DNA of 64,000 bases from Pseudolactococcus sp041800635 (GTDB lineage: Bacteria > Bacillota > Bacilli > Lactobacillales > Streptococcaceae): assembly GCA_047833645.1 (NCBI GenBank), contig CP181259.1, positions 868,001 through 932,000 of the forward strand. The letters run 5' to 3'. How positions within the stretch are numbered: position 1 is the stretch's first letter; every line of letters begins with the position of its first letter. Positions 25,782 to 35,354 of this stretch are shown here, piece by piece. Below the pieces are notes generated by a model. It did not search any database. It was not told the origin of the DNA and worked only from the letters and a program-made list of their open reading frames with translations. The translations under genes were made by a program, and so were the position numbers.

Positions 25782-26329
25782 TAGTATGTATCCAAACCTT
25801 CAAAGTTGCGACCTGCCAGAATGCTTAATTCTTTTTCCGCATCAACTGCCATCCCATTGGGCGTGAGCAAGAAAATTTGCCCACCGACATTTTGAATGTC
25901 GCCATCAAGCGTGAAAACAACGCCCGTTAAAAAGTCAATTGACCGACGGGCTTGTTGGTCACCCATGTTTTTAAAGTTGACCAAGACACTCTCACCATTG
26001 CGAATCACGCGCGCTGATTCCATGATATTGTCATAAGCTGCTGGTTCCTTGATGGCAATCGTTGGAACGATGCCAGCAGCAACTGGGCGCTGTTGTGTGG
26101 CTTGACGTGTTGTATTTGCAGCAAGGTCAACCTGACGACTTTGCTTGCGTTCTGATTTGATTTCAGGTTTAGGTGTGGGCGTCGCCATAACTTGTGGGCG
26201 TGCTTGCGCTTGTGGTTGTACCGGCGCTTGATTCGTCACCACTTGAGGACGTGCAACAGGTGCCGATTCTTCCTCGTCTCCTAAATTAAAATAATCTTTT
26301 GCTTTCTCAATGTAATCTTTTAAAGCCAT
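25781..26329 (-). CDS. sepF: Cell division protein SepF
   Basis: SepF anchors FtsZ to the membrane and bundles it. The 182-residue protein has an N-terminal amphipathic helix (MALKDYIEKAKDYF), a Pro/Gln-rich linker (about 25-85), and the C-terminal SepF fold (ESARVIRNGESVLVNFKNMGDQQARRSIDFLTGVVF, then GDIQNVGGQIFLLTP). It lies between ylmE and yggT as usual. Confidence 0.95.
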   Translation of the reverse strand: MALKDYIEKAKDYFNLGDEEESAPVARPQVVTNQAPVQPQAQARPQVMATPTPKPEIKSERKQSRQVDLAANTTRQATQQRPVAAGIVPTIAIKEPAAYDNIMESARVIRNGESVLVNFKNMGDQQARRSIDFLTGVVFTLDGDIQNVGGQIFLLTPNGMAVDAEKELSILAGRNFEGLDTY

Positions 26330-26378
26330 TAATTTCTACCTACTTATTTTAGTCATCTCTAGCATTTAGAGGTGTCCT

Positions 26379-27041
26379 TTATTTGAAAAACTTGCTACCA
26401 ATTCTCACAAAAGTTGCACCGTGCAAAATGGCTTCTGGATAATCTTGGCTCATGCCCATTGATAATTCTGTACATGGGAGATGTGGCAAGGCTTGACTAG
26501 CGATGTCCACTTGCAAGCGCTTGGCCTTGTCAAAAATCTCAATCAATTCTGTTTCGCTCGCAGCAATCGGCGCCATGGTCATTAAACCAACAATCTCAAC
26601 TTTTGATAAGTTAGAAATTTCCGGCAAGACAGCCACTAACTCATCTGGCGAAAAGCCATGTTTGCTGGCCTCTCCCGAAACATTGACTTGTAAGAAACAC
26701 TTGATGACATGATCCGCACGCTTCTCAATCTCCTGGGCTAACTTGATAGAGTCTAACGCATGAAAATAATCGACATAGTTAATGACGTCTTTGACCTTAC
26801 GGCGTTGTAAGGTGCCAATCAAATGCCAAGTAATGGGTAAATCAGACAGTTTTTCCTGTTTATCCAGAAAAAGTTCTGTCCGATTTTCAGCGATATGGGT
26901 GATGCCAGCCTCAACCAATGCTCTAGCTTGGTCAGCCTCAACATATTTGGTCACACCAATCACGGTTGTCTTGCGTCCAACTTGCTTGTCAACAGTGGCG
27001 ACTGAAGCCAAAACAGCGGCAACATTTTCAGAAATCATCAT
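26379..27041 (-). CDS. ylmE: PLP homeostasis protein YlmE (YggS family)
   Basis: This PLP-binding alanine-racemase-fold protein of 220 residues controls pyridoxal phosphate and amino acid balance rather than catalysing a known reaction. The PLP Lys is in GVTKYVEADQ; HLIGTLQRRKVKDV, LMTMAP and ELSMGMSQDYPEAI are family motifs. The start lies 3 bases after the ftsZ stop with no clear binding site, implying coupled translation. Confidence 0.93.
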   Translation of the reverse strand: MMISENVAAVLASVATVDKQVGRKTTVIGVTKYVEADQARALVEAGITHIAENRTELFLDKQEKLSDLPITWHLIGTLQRRKVKDVINYVDYFHALDSIKLAQEIEKRADHVIKCFLQVNVSGEASKHGFSPDELVAVLPEISNLSKVEIVGLMTMAPIAASETELIEIFDKAKRLQVDIASQALPHLPCTELSMGMSQDYPEAILHGATFVRIGSKFFK

Positions 27042-27044
27042 CGC

Positions 27045-28310
27045 TTAACGTTTCAAAAATGGTGGGATGTCAAGATCTTCGTCATTTGATGACGTCGTTG
27101 CCCCACCAAAGCTGCTAACGCCAGTGGCATTTGCTGATTCTGACGGTGTTTGACGGACTGTATTTTCTTTACGAATATCCCAGTTACCAAACGCTGACTC
27201 AGGTGCTGAGCTTTCAGGTGCTGCTGTTTTTTGACGTGGTGCAAAATTGTTGTTTGACAAGTCAAGATTTGATGACCCTAAAACACGACGACGTGGTTGC
27301 TCAGCAATTGGTGCTGCTGTTTGGGTTTGACGTGTTGTCGCTTGTTGCAAATCATCTTCTGAAACGCCTGTCGCAACAACTGTGACACGGATTTCATCTT
27401 TAAGCGACTCATCAATCGATGTCCCCAAAAGAATGTTGACGTCATTGCCAGCGGCTTGAATGACCAATTCTGAGGCATCTTGTGCTTCAGTCAAGCTCAT
27501 GTCCATGCCACCTGTCACGTTCAGAAGGACATTTTCAGCGCCTTCGATTGTTGTTTCAAGTAAAGGTGAGTAGATGGCTTTACGTGTTGCTTCGATGACA
27601 CGGTCTTCACCAGAGGCAGTTCCGATACCCATCAAGGCATCACCTTTATTAGCCATGACTGTTTTCACATCGGCAAAGTCAAGGTTGATCATGCCAGGAT
27701 TTGTAATCAAATCTGTCACGCCTTGGACGCCTTGACGTAAGACGTTATCCGCTTCTTGCAAGGCTTCTTTCAAAGGCGTTTTCTTGTCTACAATTTCAAG
27801 CAAGTTATTGTTTGAAATGATCAACAAGGTATCAACAGAAGCTTTGAGTAATTCAATCCCTTCTGAAGCAAAGTAACCCCGTTTTGAGCCTTCAAAACCA
27901 AATGGGCGTGTCACCACACCAACGGTCAAGGCACCTAAATCGCGAGAAATTTGGGCAATCACTGGTGCAGCACCGGTACCTGTACCGCCACCCATACCGG
28001 CAGTGATGAAGACCATATCTGCGCCTTCAAGTGCTTGTTGGATTGTTTCAGCTGACTCTTCTGCTGCTTTTTGACCCACTTCTGGTTTTGAGCCCGCGCC
28101 CAAACCACGTGTTAATTTTGGTCCAAGTTGAATGACGGTGTCAGCCTTAGACGCACGAAGTGCTTGCACATCTGTGTTGGCTGCGATGAACTCCACGCCT
28201 GAAACACCTTCTTCAACCATGCGGTTGATGGCATTGCCACCCGCGCCACCGACACCAATAACTTTTATCACTGCGCCTTCCGTCAGCGCTTCATCAAATG
28301 AAAATTCCAT
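27045..28310 (-). CDS. ftsZ: Tubulin-like division GTPase FtsZ
   Basis: FtsZ polymerises into the Z ring. The 421-residue protein has GVGGAGGNAINRMV at the N-terminus, the tubulin signature GGGTGTGAAPVIA, the synergy loop region (NLDFADVKTVM), a variable linker rich in Gln/Ser, and the conserved C-terminal peptide DLDIPPFLKR that binds FtsA and SepF. The start has GGAGATA upstream. ftsA is 148 bp upstream, separated by a structured spacer. Confidence 0.98.
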   Translation of the reverse strand: MEFSFDEALTEGAVIKVIGVGGAGGNAINRMVEEGVSGVEFIAANTDVQALRASKADTVIQLGPKLTRGLGAGSKPEVGQKAAEESAETIQQALEGADMVFITAGMGGGTGTGAAPVIAQISRDLGALTVGVVTRPFGFEGSKRGYFASEGIELLKASVDTLLIISNNNLLEIVDKKTPLKEALQEADNVLRQGVQGVTDLITNPGMINLDFADVKTVMANKGDALMGIGTASGEDRVIEATRKAIYSPLLETTIEGAENVLLNVTGGMDMSLTEAQDASELVIQAAGNDVNILLGTSIDESLKDEIRVTVVATGVSEDDLQQATTRQTQTAAPIAEQPRRRVLGSSNLDLSNNNFAPRQKTAAPESSAPESAFGNWDIRKENTVRQTPSESANATGVSSFGGATTSSNDEDLDIPPFLKR

Positions 28311-28350
28311 TGTTTTTATATCTCCAAATTCATTTTTTACCGTAAAGAGT

Positions 28351-28443
28351 CATAAAATTTAAGCTTTACTTTTGTAGGCTTCCTAAGCAGAACCGCTACG
28401 TGGTCCTGTCAGGCGCCTGTCAAGGCAAAACTTAAATTTTATG
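28351..28443. other. Long stem-loop between ftsA and ftsZ
   Basis: CATAAAATTTAAG (28351-28363) is the exact complement of CTTAAATTTTATG (28431-28443), enclosing a 67-nt GC-richer interior with AGGCGCCT. It could be an mRNA processing or stability element that sets the FtsA:FtsZ ratio, or a terminator/promoter boundary. No T run follows on either strand. Confidence 0.55.
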
Positions 28444-28458
28444 CTGATTGACGTCTAC

Positions 28459-29829
28459 TTAATCAAACATACTACCGAACATGTTGCGAACCTTATCAAC
28501 AAGACCTTCTTTTGGTTCAGCGTCTTGAACAGGGGCACTCGGTTGTACCTGTGGTGTAGGTGCCACATAAGTCATGTCATCACTTGTTTGTGGATAGACA
28601 TGATCTGTAAAGCTTACAACGGCTGGCTCATGATACGTTTCAACAATTGGTTCTGAAAAAACGGCATTCCCAGCTGCTGCTTCTGTCACCAAAATCTCGA
28701 TGTCAGAACGACTCCCCACGTAATCCACAACAGAAATCACTTGTGCAAAGGTTGGATTGCGAAGTCCCATTTCATTTGGCACATACAAGCGAACATTGGC
28801 ACCGATAATTTTCGTTGCTAATTCAGTCACACCTGGCATCGCCGCAGCGCCACCCAGCAAGACAATGCCGCCTGGTAATTCAAGACCACGCGAGCGTTCC
28901 AAATCTTGGCGGACACGTGAAAAAATCTGCGTCAAGCGTGCTTCAATGACTTGTGAGAGATAAAATTCTGTAATTTCAACCGGTTCTGTATGCCCAACGA
29001 CATTGACAGGGAATTTTTCTTCCTTGCTACCGCGTTCTGTAGAGGCTTCCCCGTAGTTCAGTTTTAAATTATTGGCTTGGTCTAGCGATGTGTTTAAAAC
29101 CGTTGAAATATCTTTTGTGATATAGTCGCCACCTTCTGGGATGATGTGTGCAAACTGCAATTCTTGGTCACGAACAGCTATAACGGTTGTTTGACCAGCG
29201 CCCAAATCAATGACAACCGTCCCAAACTCACGTTCGCCTTCATTTAACACATGGTGTGCTAAGGCAAGCGGTGCAATCACGATATTATCAACCTTAAGTC
29301 CTGCCCGTTCAACTGCACGGCGAATATTATGAACCAAGGTTTTAGGACCCGTATAGACCAGACCTTTCATTTCAAGTCGGACACCAAACATGCCACGTGG
29401 ATCTGAGATACCAGAAAAACCGTCGACTGTGAACTCTTTAGGTTCGACAGCGATGATTTCACGTTCAGGCATCATGCCCCGCATCAAAGCGCTCGCAACG
29501 ACTTGACTAATGTCGCTCTCAACGACTTCTTTTGATTCGCTATTAATCGTCACCATACCTTGACAGGCATCGACTTCCAGACGATTAGCTGGCACAGCAA
29601 CATTTAACCCTGTAATTTGGATGCCTGCACGTTCTTCAGCTGCGTTGACTGCCTTGCGAATCGCTTGTGCTACTTTTTCAATGTCGACAATTGTACCGTT
29701 TTTCAAGCCGTCAGATTTTGCATTTCCGACGCCGATTATATTCATTTCACCAGAGACGTATTCGGCTACCAGCACTTTGATCGTGCTCGTTCCGATATCC
29801 AATCCCGTATAAAGTCCACTTTTGGCCAT
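28459..29829 (-). CDS. ftsA: Actin-like division protein FtsA
   Basis: FtsA tethers FtsZ to the membrane. The 456-residue product has the actin-family phosphate motif GLDIGTSTIKVLVAEY, the 1C domain, PHOSPHATE 2 VVIDLGAGQTT, and adenosine motif GGIVLLGGAAAMPG, with a C-terminal amphipathic helix (GLVDKVRNMFGSMF) for membrane binding. ATG 29829 is chosen because AAGGAG lies 8 nt upstream; an earlier in-frame ATG overlaps that site. A TATAAT near 29880 is a possible promoter. Confidence 0.97.
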   Translation of the reverse strand: MAKSGLYTGLDIGTSTIKVLVAEYVSGEMNIIGVGNAKSDGLKNGTIVDIEKVAQAIRKAVNAAEERAGIQITGLNVAVPANRLEVDACQGMVTINSESKEVVESDISQVVASALMRGMMPEREIIAVEPKEFTVDGFSGISDPRGMFGVRLEMKGLVYTGPKTLVHNIRRAVERAGLKVDNIVIAPLALAHHVLNEGEREFGTVVIDLGAGQTTVIAVRDQELQFAHIIPEGGDYITKDISTVLNTSLDQANNLKLNYGEASTERGSKEEKFPVNVVGHTEPVEITEFYLSQVIEARLTQIFSRVRQDLERSRGLELPGGIVLLGGAAAMPGVTELATKIIGANVRLYVPNEMGLRNPTFAQVISVVDYVGSRSDIEILVTEAAAGNAVFSEPIVETYHEPAVVSFTDHVYPQTSDDMTYVAPTPQVQPSAPVQDAEPKEGLVDKVRNMFGSMFD

Positions 29830-29936
29830 TAAAGTGACTCCTTCCATTATCCATTCATCATTTTTAAAGTTTAATTATATAAAAAGTTGCCTAATATCCG
29901 ATTATCGGCATAAACACTCTTTTTTATTTTAACACA

Positions 29937-29971
29937 AAATCACAGCAAAACAAGATATTTGCTGTGATTTT
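29937..29971 (-). terminator. degV terminator
   Basis: AAAATCACAGCAAA pairs with TTTGCTGTGATTTT around a short loop, 20 bases after the degV stop, and separates degV from ftsA. Confidence 0.8.
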
Positions 29972-29991
29972 CGTCATTTAACATTATTCTT

Positions 29992-30861
29992 TCAGAGGCG
30001 TTGCGTTTTACCAATTGAAAATATGGCGATTGTTCCTGTCCCTGTATGCGTGGCAATCGTTGGCCCTAGTGGCGTTAGGGTCACTTCAGTAATCAACTTT
30101 GATTGCAATAAATCCGTTTTGACTGTTTCGGCAACATCAGGAGCACCTGAGTAGCCAATGATCACATGCGGGTAGGCCGGGTCGAAATCAGTCAAGGTAT
30201 TGGCCACCAATGTCTTCAAGGCCTTTTTCTTACCTCGAATTTTTCCCACCTGCCGCAACTTTCCTGCAGGGTCCACATCAATGATTGGTTTGATATTGAC
30301 CAAAGTCCCCACCGTTGCAGCCGTCTTAGAAATTCTGCCACCACGCGCCAAGTGATATAAGTCATCTGCCATGACCCAACTCCGCAAGCGAGGGATCAAA
30401 TCTTCAAGGGTTGTCACGACTTCGGCTAATGTCGCACCCGCATCTCGCAGTTTAACCGCTTCCTTGACGAGATAACCCTCGCCTGAAGCCGCAGCTAAGG
30501 TATCAAGTGTTGTTATCTGGGCCGACGGCAGCTCATCTAAAACCAATTGCTTGGCCATTTCAGCACTTTGATAGGTGCCTGATAAACCAGATGAAAAACC
30601 AAGATAAAGAACAGCCTTGCCCGAATGAACAACTGACTTAAAAAGTTCTGAAAATTGACCGACATTGATCTGTGAGGTGACCGGTTTAGCACCTTTAGCC
30701 ATTTGAGCCAATAAAAGATCACTCGTGAGGCGCTCAGGCCCCACGGTCTCATAAGTTGTGTCATTGAGTGTCACCGTCAAGCCTAACATGGCCACATCAT
30801 GCGCTGCAGCATAAGCATCTGATAAATCTGACGTTGAATCTGTAATGATTTGGTAAGTCAT
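29992..30861 (-). CDS. DegV family fatty-acid-binding protein
   Basis: DegV/FakB proteins bind fatty acids and present them to FakA for phosphorylation. The 289-residue protein has ITDSTSDLS at the N-terminus, KPVTSQINVGQF and YLGFSSGLSGTYQSA lipid-binding segments, and the C-terminal domain with HVIIGYSGAPD and GPTIATHTGTGTIAIF. ATG 30861 has GGAG 6 nt upstream; an earlier GTG is less likely. It is flanked by a terminator, and a small gap separates it from the YacP-like gene. Confidence 0.9.
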   Translation of the reverse strand: MTYQIITDSTSDLSDAYAAAHDVAMLGLTVTLNDTTYETVGPERLTSDLLLAQMAKGAKPVTSQINVGQFSELFKSVVHSGKAVLYLGFSSGLSGTYQSAEMAKQLVLDELPSAQITTLDTLAAASGEGYLVKEAVKLRDAGATLAEVVTTLEDLIPRLRSWVMADDLYHLARGGRISKTAATVGTLVNIKPIIDVDPAGKLRQVGKIRGKKKALKTLVANTLTDFDPAYPHVIIGYSGAPDVAETVKTDLLQSKLITEVTLTPLGPTIATHTGTGTIAIFSIGKTQRL

Positions 30862-30915
30862 GGTCACTCCATTTCCGTTTATTTTGATGTGTGATCACCG
30901 CTCCGACGACGCGAC

Positions 30916-31428
30916 TTACTCAATGTCAAACATCAGTTTTTTGAGCTCATCTAATTGGCTATCCGCCCAAGACGTTCGCGGTTTTTGTGTCGTCATCGTC
31001 GTCGCATGGCGCGTTAAATCTTGTTTTCTGAGATTGACCCGTTCTTCCAGTTCCTGCGCCGGAATCCGCATGGCCCCTTGTGAAAAAATGACCCACTGTT
31101 CCGCCAAGTCACTGGTCGCAACATAGACAGTTGTCAGGGCATTATTGCATTTACCCGCTAATTTTTCGATGTAACTATCGGCTGTTTCGTCTTCTTTGGT
31201 AAAAATCACGAGCACATTGTGGACCTGGAACTTACTCGTCACCCCTGGAACAAACTGGGCATCAAAAACGCAGATGATTTCTAATCCCTCGAAGCCTGCA
31301 TAATCTGACAATTTTTTAAGCAGTAAATCTCGCGCTTGTTCTAGATCATTATTTTGAAAAAGCTGATGGGTCTCTTGCCAAGCACCAATCATGTTATAGC
31401 CGTCGACAATTAAGAGTTGTTTTTTCAT
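30916..31428 (-). CDS. YacP/Rae1-type NYN-domain endoribonuclease
   Basis: A 170-residue PIN-like NYN protein with the acidic active-site pattern LIVDGYNMIGAW, FDAQFVPG and KEDETADSYIEKL, then VATSDLAEQ. B. subtilis Rae1 (YacP) cleaves mRNA within the ribosomal A site. It lies 16 bases after rlmB, as in many Firmicutes, indicating an operon. Confidence 0.9.
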   Translation of the reverse strand: MKKQLLIVDGYNMIGAWQETHQLFQNNDLEQARDLLLKKLSDYAGFEGLEIICVFDAQFVPGVTSKFQVHNVLVIFTKEDETADSYIEKLAGKCNNALTTVYVATSDLAEQWVIFSQGAMRIPAQELEERVNLRKQDLTRHATTMTTQKPRTSWADSQLDELKKLMFDIE

Positions 31429-31444
31429 AGGGGTCTGCCTTTAA

Positions 31445-32215
31445 CTAGTTGGATTGGCCGAAATTTCGGGCCCATTCATACATCAAAATCCCCGCTGCCA
31501 CACCGGCATTGAGACTCTGAACATGGCCCTTCATCGGAATCGTGATCATCTCATCGACTTGCTTTTTAATATTTGACGTGATCCCTGCACCCTCAGCACC
31601 GATGATCAAAGCCACCTTGCCTTGCGTTTGCCATTTAGCATGAGGCGTCCCATTCATATCCGTGCCAAAAACCCAAAAGCCAGCAGCCTTCAGCTTATCT
31701 AAGGTTTGCGAGAGGTTGGTCACACGCGCGATGGGCACATGGTTAACGGCACCAGTAGAGGTTTTTACGACAACCGGCGTCACGCCGACCGAGCGATGTT
31801 TGGGGATGATCACACCCGAAACGCCAGTCGCGTCAGCCGTCCGGAGAATGCTGCCTAAATTATGGGGATCAGTTAGCCCATCAATCACAATCAGCAAGGG
31901 ATTTTCAGCCTCTTGCGTCAACGCTAATAAATCCGATAATTCTTTGTAGGCATAGGCGCTTGTTTTGAGGACAAAACCTTGATGGACACCGCCATCTGCC
32001 ATCTCTTTCAACTTCTCTTTGCTGACAAAAGAAATACCGACTTTTTTCTCACTGGCCAGTGCCTTGAGTTTATCGACATTTTTGCCCCGCAAATCGTCTT
32101 GAATGTAGAGTTTATTGCCTAAGTTTTCGGTTAAGGCATCAACGACAGCATGGACGCCGTAGATGGTATCATTGATCTGTTCTGATGCGTTAAAGTTTTC
32201 CTGATTTTTTTTCAT
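31445..32215 (-). CDS. rlmB: 23S rRNA (guanosine-2'-O)-methyltransferase RlmB-like
   Basis: A SpoU-family methyltransferase of 256 residues. The N-terminal L30e-like substrate-binding domain is followed by the trefoil-knot SAM domain with LLIVIDGLTDPHNLGSILRTADATGVSGVIIPKHRS, VALIIGAEGAGI and IPMKGHVQSLNAGVAAGIL. ATG 32215 is preferred over TTG 32245. A TATAAT box ends 6 nt upstream of the ATG, so a leaderless transcript is possible. Confidence 0.93.
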   Translation of the reverse strand: MKKNQENFNASEQINDTIYGVHAVVDALTENLGNKLYIQDDLRGKNVDKLKALASEKKVGISFVSKEKLKEMADGGVHQGFVLKTSAYAYKELSDLLALTQEAENPLLIVIDGLTDPHNLGSILRTADATGVSGVIIPKHRSVGVTPVVVKTSTGAVNHVPIARVTNLSQTLDKLKAAGFWVFGTDMNGTPHAKWQTQGKVALIIGAEGAGITSNIKKQVDEMITIPMKGHVQSLNAGVAAGILMYEWARNFGQSN

Positions 32216-32221
32216 AGTCCT

Positions 32222-32227
32222 ATTATA
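32222..32227 (-). promoter_or_regulatory. Extended -10 box directly upstream of rlmB start
   Basis: On the minus strand TGCTATAAT is followed by AGGACT and then ATG. The predicted transcription start coincides with the initiation codon. AGGA is too close to act as a normal Shine-Dalgarno site. Confidence 0.5.
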
Positions 32228-32284
32228 GCAAATATTAGGCGACAATGCTTAAAACGCCATTTTCGGATCAAAAATTGTCATTCT

Positions 32285-32333
32285 AAAAGTCCCTCTAGGC
32301 GTCAACTGCTACCTGACACCTAGAGGGACTTTT
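32285..32333 (-). terminator. priA terminator
   Basis: AAAAGTCCCTCTAGG (32285-32299) and CCTAGAGGGACTTTT (32319-32333) form a perfect 15-bp stem ending in T runs, just downstream of the priA stop. Confidence 0.85.
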
Positions 32334-32352
32334 CACTTTTTCTTAACTGAGA

Positions 32353-34743
32353 TCACATGAAATTCTGCGGTTCATTGTCAATGACGATGCGTAATTTTTT
32401 ATTATCAGGGACTTGCGTTAAGTCTAAAACTTGGTTGAGGGCTTGCGTTAAATTGGGTTCAAAACGATATTTAATCAGGAGTTGATAATGATAGAGATTG
32501 TGCGTCCGGGCGATAGGTTTGGGAATAGGTCCCAAGACACGTGCCTTTTCTGACAAATTGGCCTTCAGTAAAGCCATGATTTCATAGGATTTTTTAACGA
32601 CTTGATCTTCATCTTGGTGGGAGATGACAAGCTGCACGGTATAAAAATAGGGCGGATAGTTCAGCTTTCGTCTAAAGGCCATCTCGAGTTGATAAAAGCC
32701 TTCGTAATCATGCGCTTGCGCTAAACGGATGGCGTAATGATCCGGATTAAAGGTTTGAATCAGCACCTCGCCTTTTTTATCCGCACGACCCGCACGACCT
32801 GCGACCTGTGTCAGGAGCTGGAAGGTGCGTTCTGATGAGCGAAAGTCAGGGAGATTCAGGGCGGTATCAGCGTTGATGACGCCGACCAAGGTGACGTTTG
32901 GAAAATCAAGGCCTTTGGCAATCATCTGCGTGCCTAAAAGAATGTCAGCTTCACCAGCGCCAAAGCTTGACAAAATGCGTTCGTGGGCGCCTTTTTTCTT
33001 GGTGGTGTCGACATCCATCCGCAAAATCCTAGCCTCTGGTAGGAGTTCTGATAACTCTTCCTCAACTTTTTGAGTGCCACTGCCATAATATCTAATTTTT
33101 TTGCTTTGGCAATTGGGGCAAGTATGCGGGATGCCCGTTGTATGCCCACAGTAGTGACAATTCAGCGTCTTCGTATCCATGTGTAAGGTGAGTGAAATAT
33201 CACAGTTGGGGCATTCGGGGACGAAGCCACAGTCTCGGCACATGATAAATGAGGAGTAGCCACGCCGATTAAGCATGAGGACGACTTGCTCTCCTTTGGC
33301 GATTTTTTCAGAAATTTTGTCAAGCAAGACTTCTGAAAATGAGGCGGATTTATCAGTCAAGTGCTTGCGCATATCAAGGATTCTGACTTCAGGAATTTCA
33401 GCCTGAGCGCTAGCCCGTTGGGTCAAGTGCAGGAGGTGATAGACATTTTTCTGTGCCCGCGCACGTGTTTCAAGGCTAGGCGTTGCAGAGCCTAAAACCA
33501 GTGCTGCACCATGATACTGCGCCCGCCAAACCGCAACATCTCGCGCATGGTAGCGGGGATTACTGTCTTGTTTATAACTGGTTTCATGCTCTTCATCGAT
33601 AATAATGGCCCCAATATGGTGCAAAGGCGCAAAAATCGCCGACCGCGCGCCAACAACAACCTTAGCTTTTCCCGACTTAATCTTGCGCCATTCATCGTAC
33701 TTTTCACCATCCGATAAACCAGAATGCATGATGGCAACGTGCTCACCGAAACGCGCGATAAACCGATTGGTCATGAGGGGGGTCAGAGAAATCTCCGGCA
33801 CTAGCATGATGGCTGTTTTCCCTTGTGCAATGGCGTGGGCGATGACTTGCAGATAGACTTCTGTTTTACCCGACCCCGTTACACCTTCTAAGAGAAAGGG
33901 CTTCTCTGGATTCTCGATAATCGCCTGATATGCTGCGGCCTGCTCAGGATTTAAAACCTTGTGCTCATCTGAGGCAATGGTATCAAAATAAGCTTGGGCG
34001 CGAGACACTTCGACTTCCGACAGCCTTAAAACACCTTCTGCCACGAAAAATTTGACGACATCCCGTGAAAAAAGTTTGACTAAATCGGTATAATCCCAGT
34101 CGTTTTCTCCTGCATGGTACTGCACTTGTAAAAAGGTCTGTAGCGCCAAGCGCTTCTTAGCACGAGGAGCGATGGTTAGCTCATCTAACTGATACTGGTC
34201 AGCCAGGCTTAAACGCTTCTTCGTCTTAATGGTCTCTTTGGACTGGGCAACATATTGGACTGCAATTTTGCCGTCACGATGAAGTTTCATCATCAGGGCT
34301 TGTGCTTTTTCGTCCAAACTAGAGAAGTGCAGGGCTTGCGTCTCACCAAAATACTGCTGAGCTACGGCGTCATCTTCTGTCGTTAAAATTTTATCGTAAG
34401 ACGAGTTCAATAAGTTAGGCAACATGGCCTTCAGGATGGAAATTTTATAAGAAAAAACAGTTTCTCGCAGGGCATCAGCTAAAGCCAACTGTTCTTGATT
34501 GAGTACAGGTTCAAAATCCAAGACTTCTGCAATCGCTTTAAGGTCCTGAGCTTCCTGTTCAGGTTCATCGGCAAAGCCAATAACAAAGCCCTGCATCAAG
34601 CGATTGCCACGGCCAAAGGGGACATGGACACGCATCCCGATTTGGATCAAATCAACGAGGGCTTCTGGTATGTCATATGAAAATGGTTTGTCTGTTTGCA
34701 TCGTCGGGACATCGACAATGACTTGTGCGATTTTTTGAGACAT
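32353..34743 (-). CDS. priA: Primosomal protein N' (PriA helicase)
   Basis: PriA restarts stalled replication forks. The 796-residue protein has a DNA-binding N-terminal domain, Walker A GVTGSGKTEVYLQ, DEAH-type IIDEEHETSYKQ, helicase motifs III-VI, and the zinc cluster CRDCGF...CPNC...CHYCGH...CPNC between them. ATG 34743 is chosen because AAAGGAG is 6 nt upstream. It lies downstream of rpoZ and gmk, the usual order. Confidence 0.96.
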   Translation of the reverse strand: MSQKIAQVIVDVPTMQTDKPFSYDIPEALVDLIQIGMRVHVPFGRGNRLMQGFVIGFADEPEQEAQDLKAIAEVLDFEPVLNQEQLALADALRETVFSYKISILKAMLPNLLNSSYDKILTTEDDAVAQQYFGETQALHFSSLDEKAQALMMKLHRDGKIAVQYVAQSKETIKTKKRLSLADQYQLDELTIAPRAKKRLALQTFLQVQYHAGENDWDYTDLVKLFSRDVVKFFVAEGVLRLSEVEVSRAQAYFDTIASDEHKVLNPEQAAAYQAIIENPEKPFLLEGVTGSGKTEVYLQVIAHAIAQGKTAIMLVPEISLTPLMTNRFIARFGEHVAIMHSGLSDGEKYDEWRKIKSGKAKVVVGARSAIFAPLHHIGAIIIDEEHETSYKQDSNPRYHARDVAVWRAQYHGAALVLGSATPSLETRARAQKNVYHLLHLTQRASAQAEIPEVRILDMRKHLTDKSASFSEVLLDKISEKIAKGEQVVLMLNRRGYSSFIMCRDCGFVPECPNCDISLTLHMDTKTLNCHYCGHTTGIPHTCPNCQSKKIRYYGSGTQKVEEELSELLPEARILRMDVDTTKKKGAHERILSSFGAGEADILLGTQMIAKGLDFPNVTLVGVINADTALNLPDFRSSERTFQLLTQVAGRAGRADKKGEVLIQTFNPDHYAIRLAQAHDYEGFYQLEMAFRRKLNYPPYFYTVQLVISHQDEDQVVKKSYEIMALLKANLSEKARVLGPIPKPIARTHNLYHYQLLIKYRFEPNLTQALNQVLDLTQVPDNKKLRIVIDNEPQNFM

Positions 34744-34820
34744 AGCAACTCCTTTATGGTCCATGGCTTTCATCACCGGTTCATGACGTCGGCCCCATCC
34801 CTACCCTAGATGAAGTCAAA

Positions 34821-34846
34821 CAAAAAACTGCCAAAGCAGTTTTTTG
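34821..34846 (-). terminator. Hairpin at the rpoZ stop
   Basis: CAAAAAACTG and CAGTTTTTTG flank a short loop immediately after the rpoZ stop codon; the T run suits termination on the minus strand and may attenuate priA. Confidence 0.7.
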
Positions 34847-34847
34847 T

Positions 34848-35249
34848 TTACTCAGCAGCGTCTGCTTCAACTGCAACAGGCGCTTCAGGTGTTTCGACTG
34901 CCGCTGGTGCTTCAGGTGCGCCTTTATCTTTGCGTTGTTTCGCTTCTTCTTCAGCTTGCTCTTTTGCAATCTGTTCTTTAATTTTACGTTCCTCGTCAAT
35001 TTTACGCAAGCGTTCTAATTCACGTTTTTCTTTCAAGGCCGTGCGTTTAGCTTCAGGCGCTGGGTGAATGCTGACATTCCCTTCTGCTAATTCTTCCAAG
35101 GCTTGCAAGGTCGGTTTGACAGATGAAAATGATTGGGTTGCAGCTTCGCCATCCCGTAATTCATGGGCACGTTTTGCTTCCAAAACAACGAGTGAGTATT
35201 TTGAATCGACTTTGTCTAACAAGACGTCGATTGACGGTTTTAACATCAT
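34848..35249 (-). CDS. rpoZ: RNA polymerase omega subunit with long acidic/charged tail
   Basis: Omega helps assemble beta' in RNA polymerase. The first 70 residues are canonical: MLKPSIDVLLDKVDSKYSLVVLEAKRAHELRDG. The rest is an extended Lys/Glu-rich helix (about 70-115) and an Ala/Pro/Val tail, making it longer (133 residues) than most omega proteins; such tails occur in streptococci. It is between gmk and priA. Confidence 0.92.
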   Translation of the reverse strand: MMLKPSIDVLLDKVDSKYSLVVLEAKRAHELRDGEAATQSFSSVKPTLQALEELAEGNVSIHPAPEAKRTALKEKRELERLRKIDEERKIKEQIAKEQAEEEAKQRKDKGAPEAPAAVETPEAPVAVEADAAE

Positions 35250-35354
35250 ATTTTGATAACCTCTTTATCCGTTTAATTCTAGTGTCTCACCTATCCTATC
35301 TTGATAGCGACAGACAGATGAGCGATATGCTATAGCATTATATACAATAGTAAC

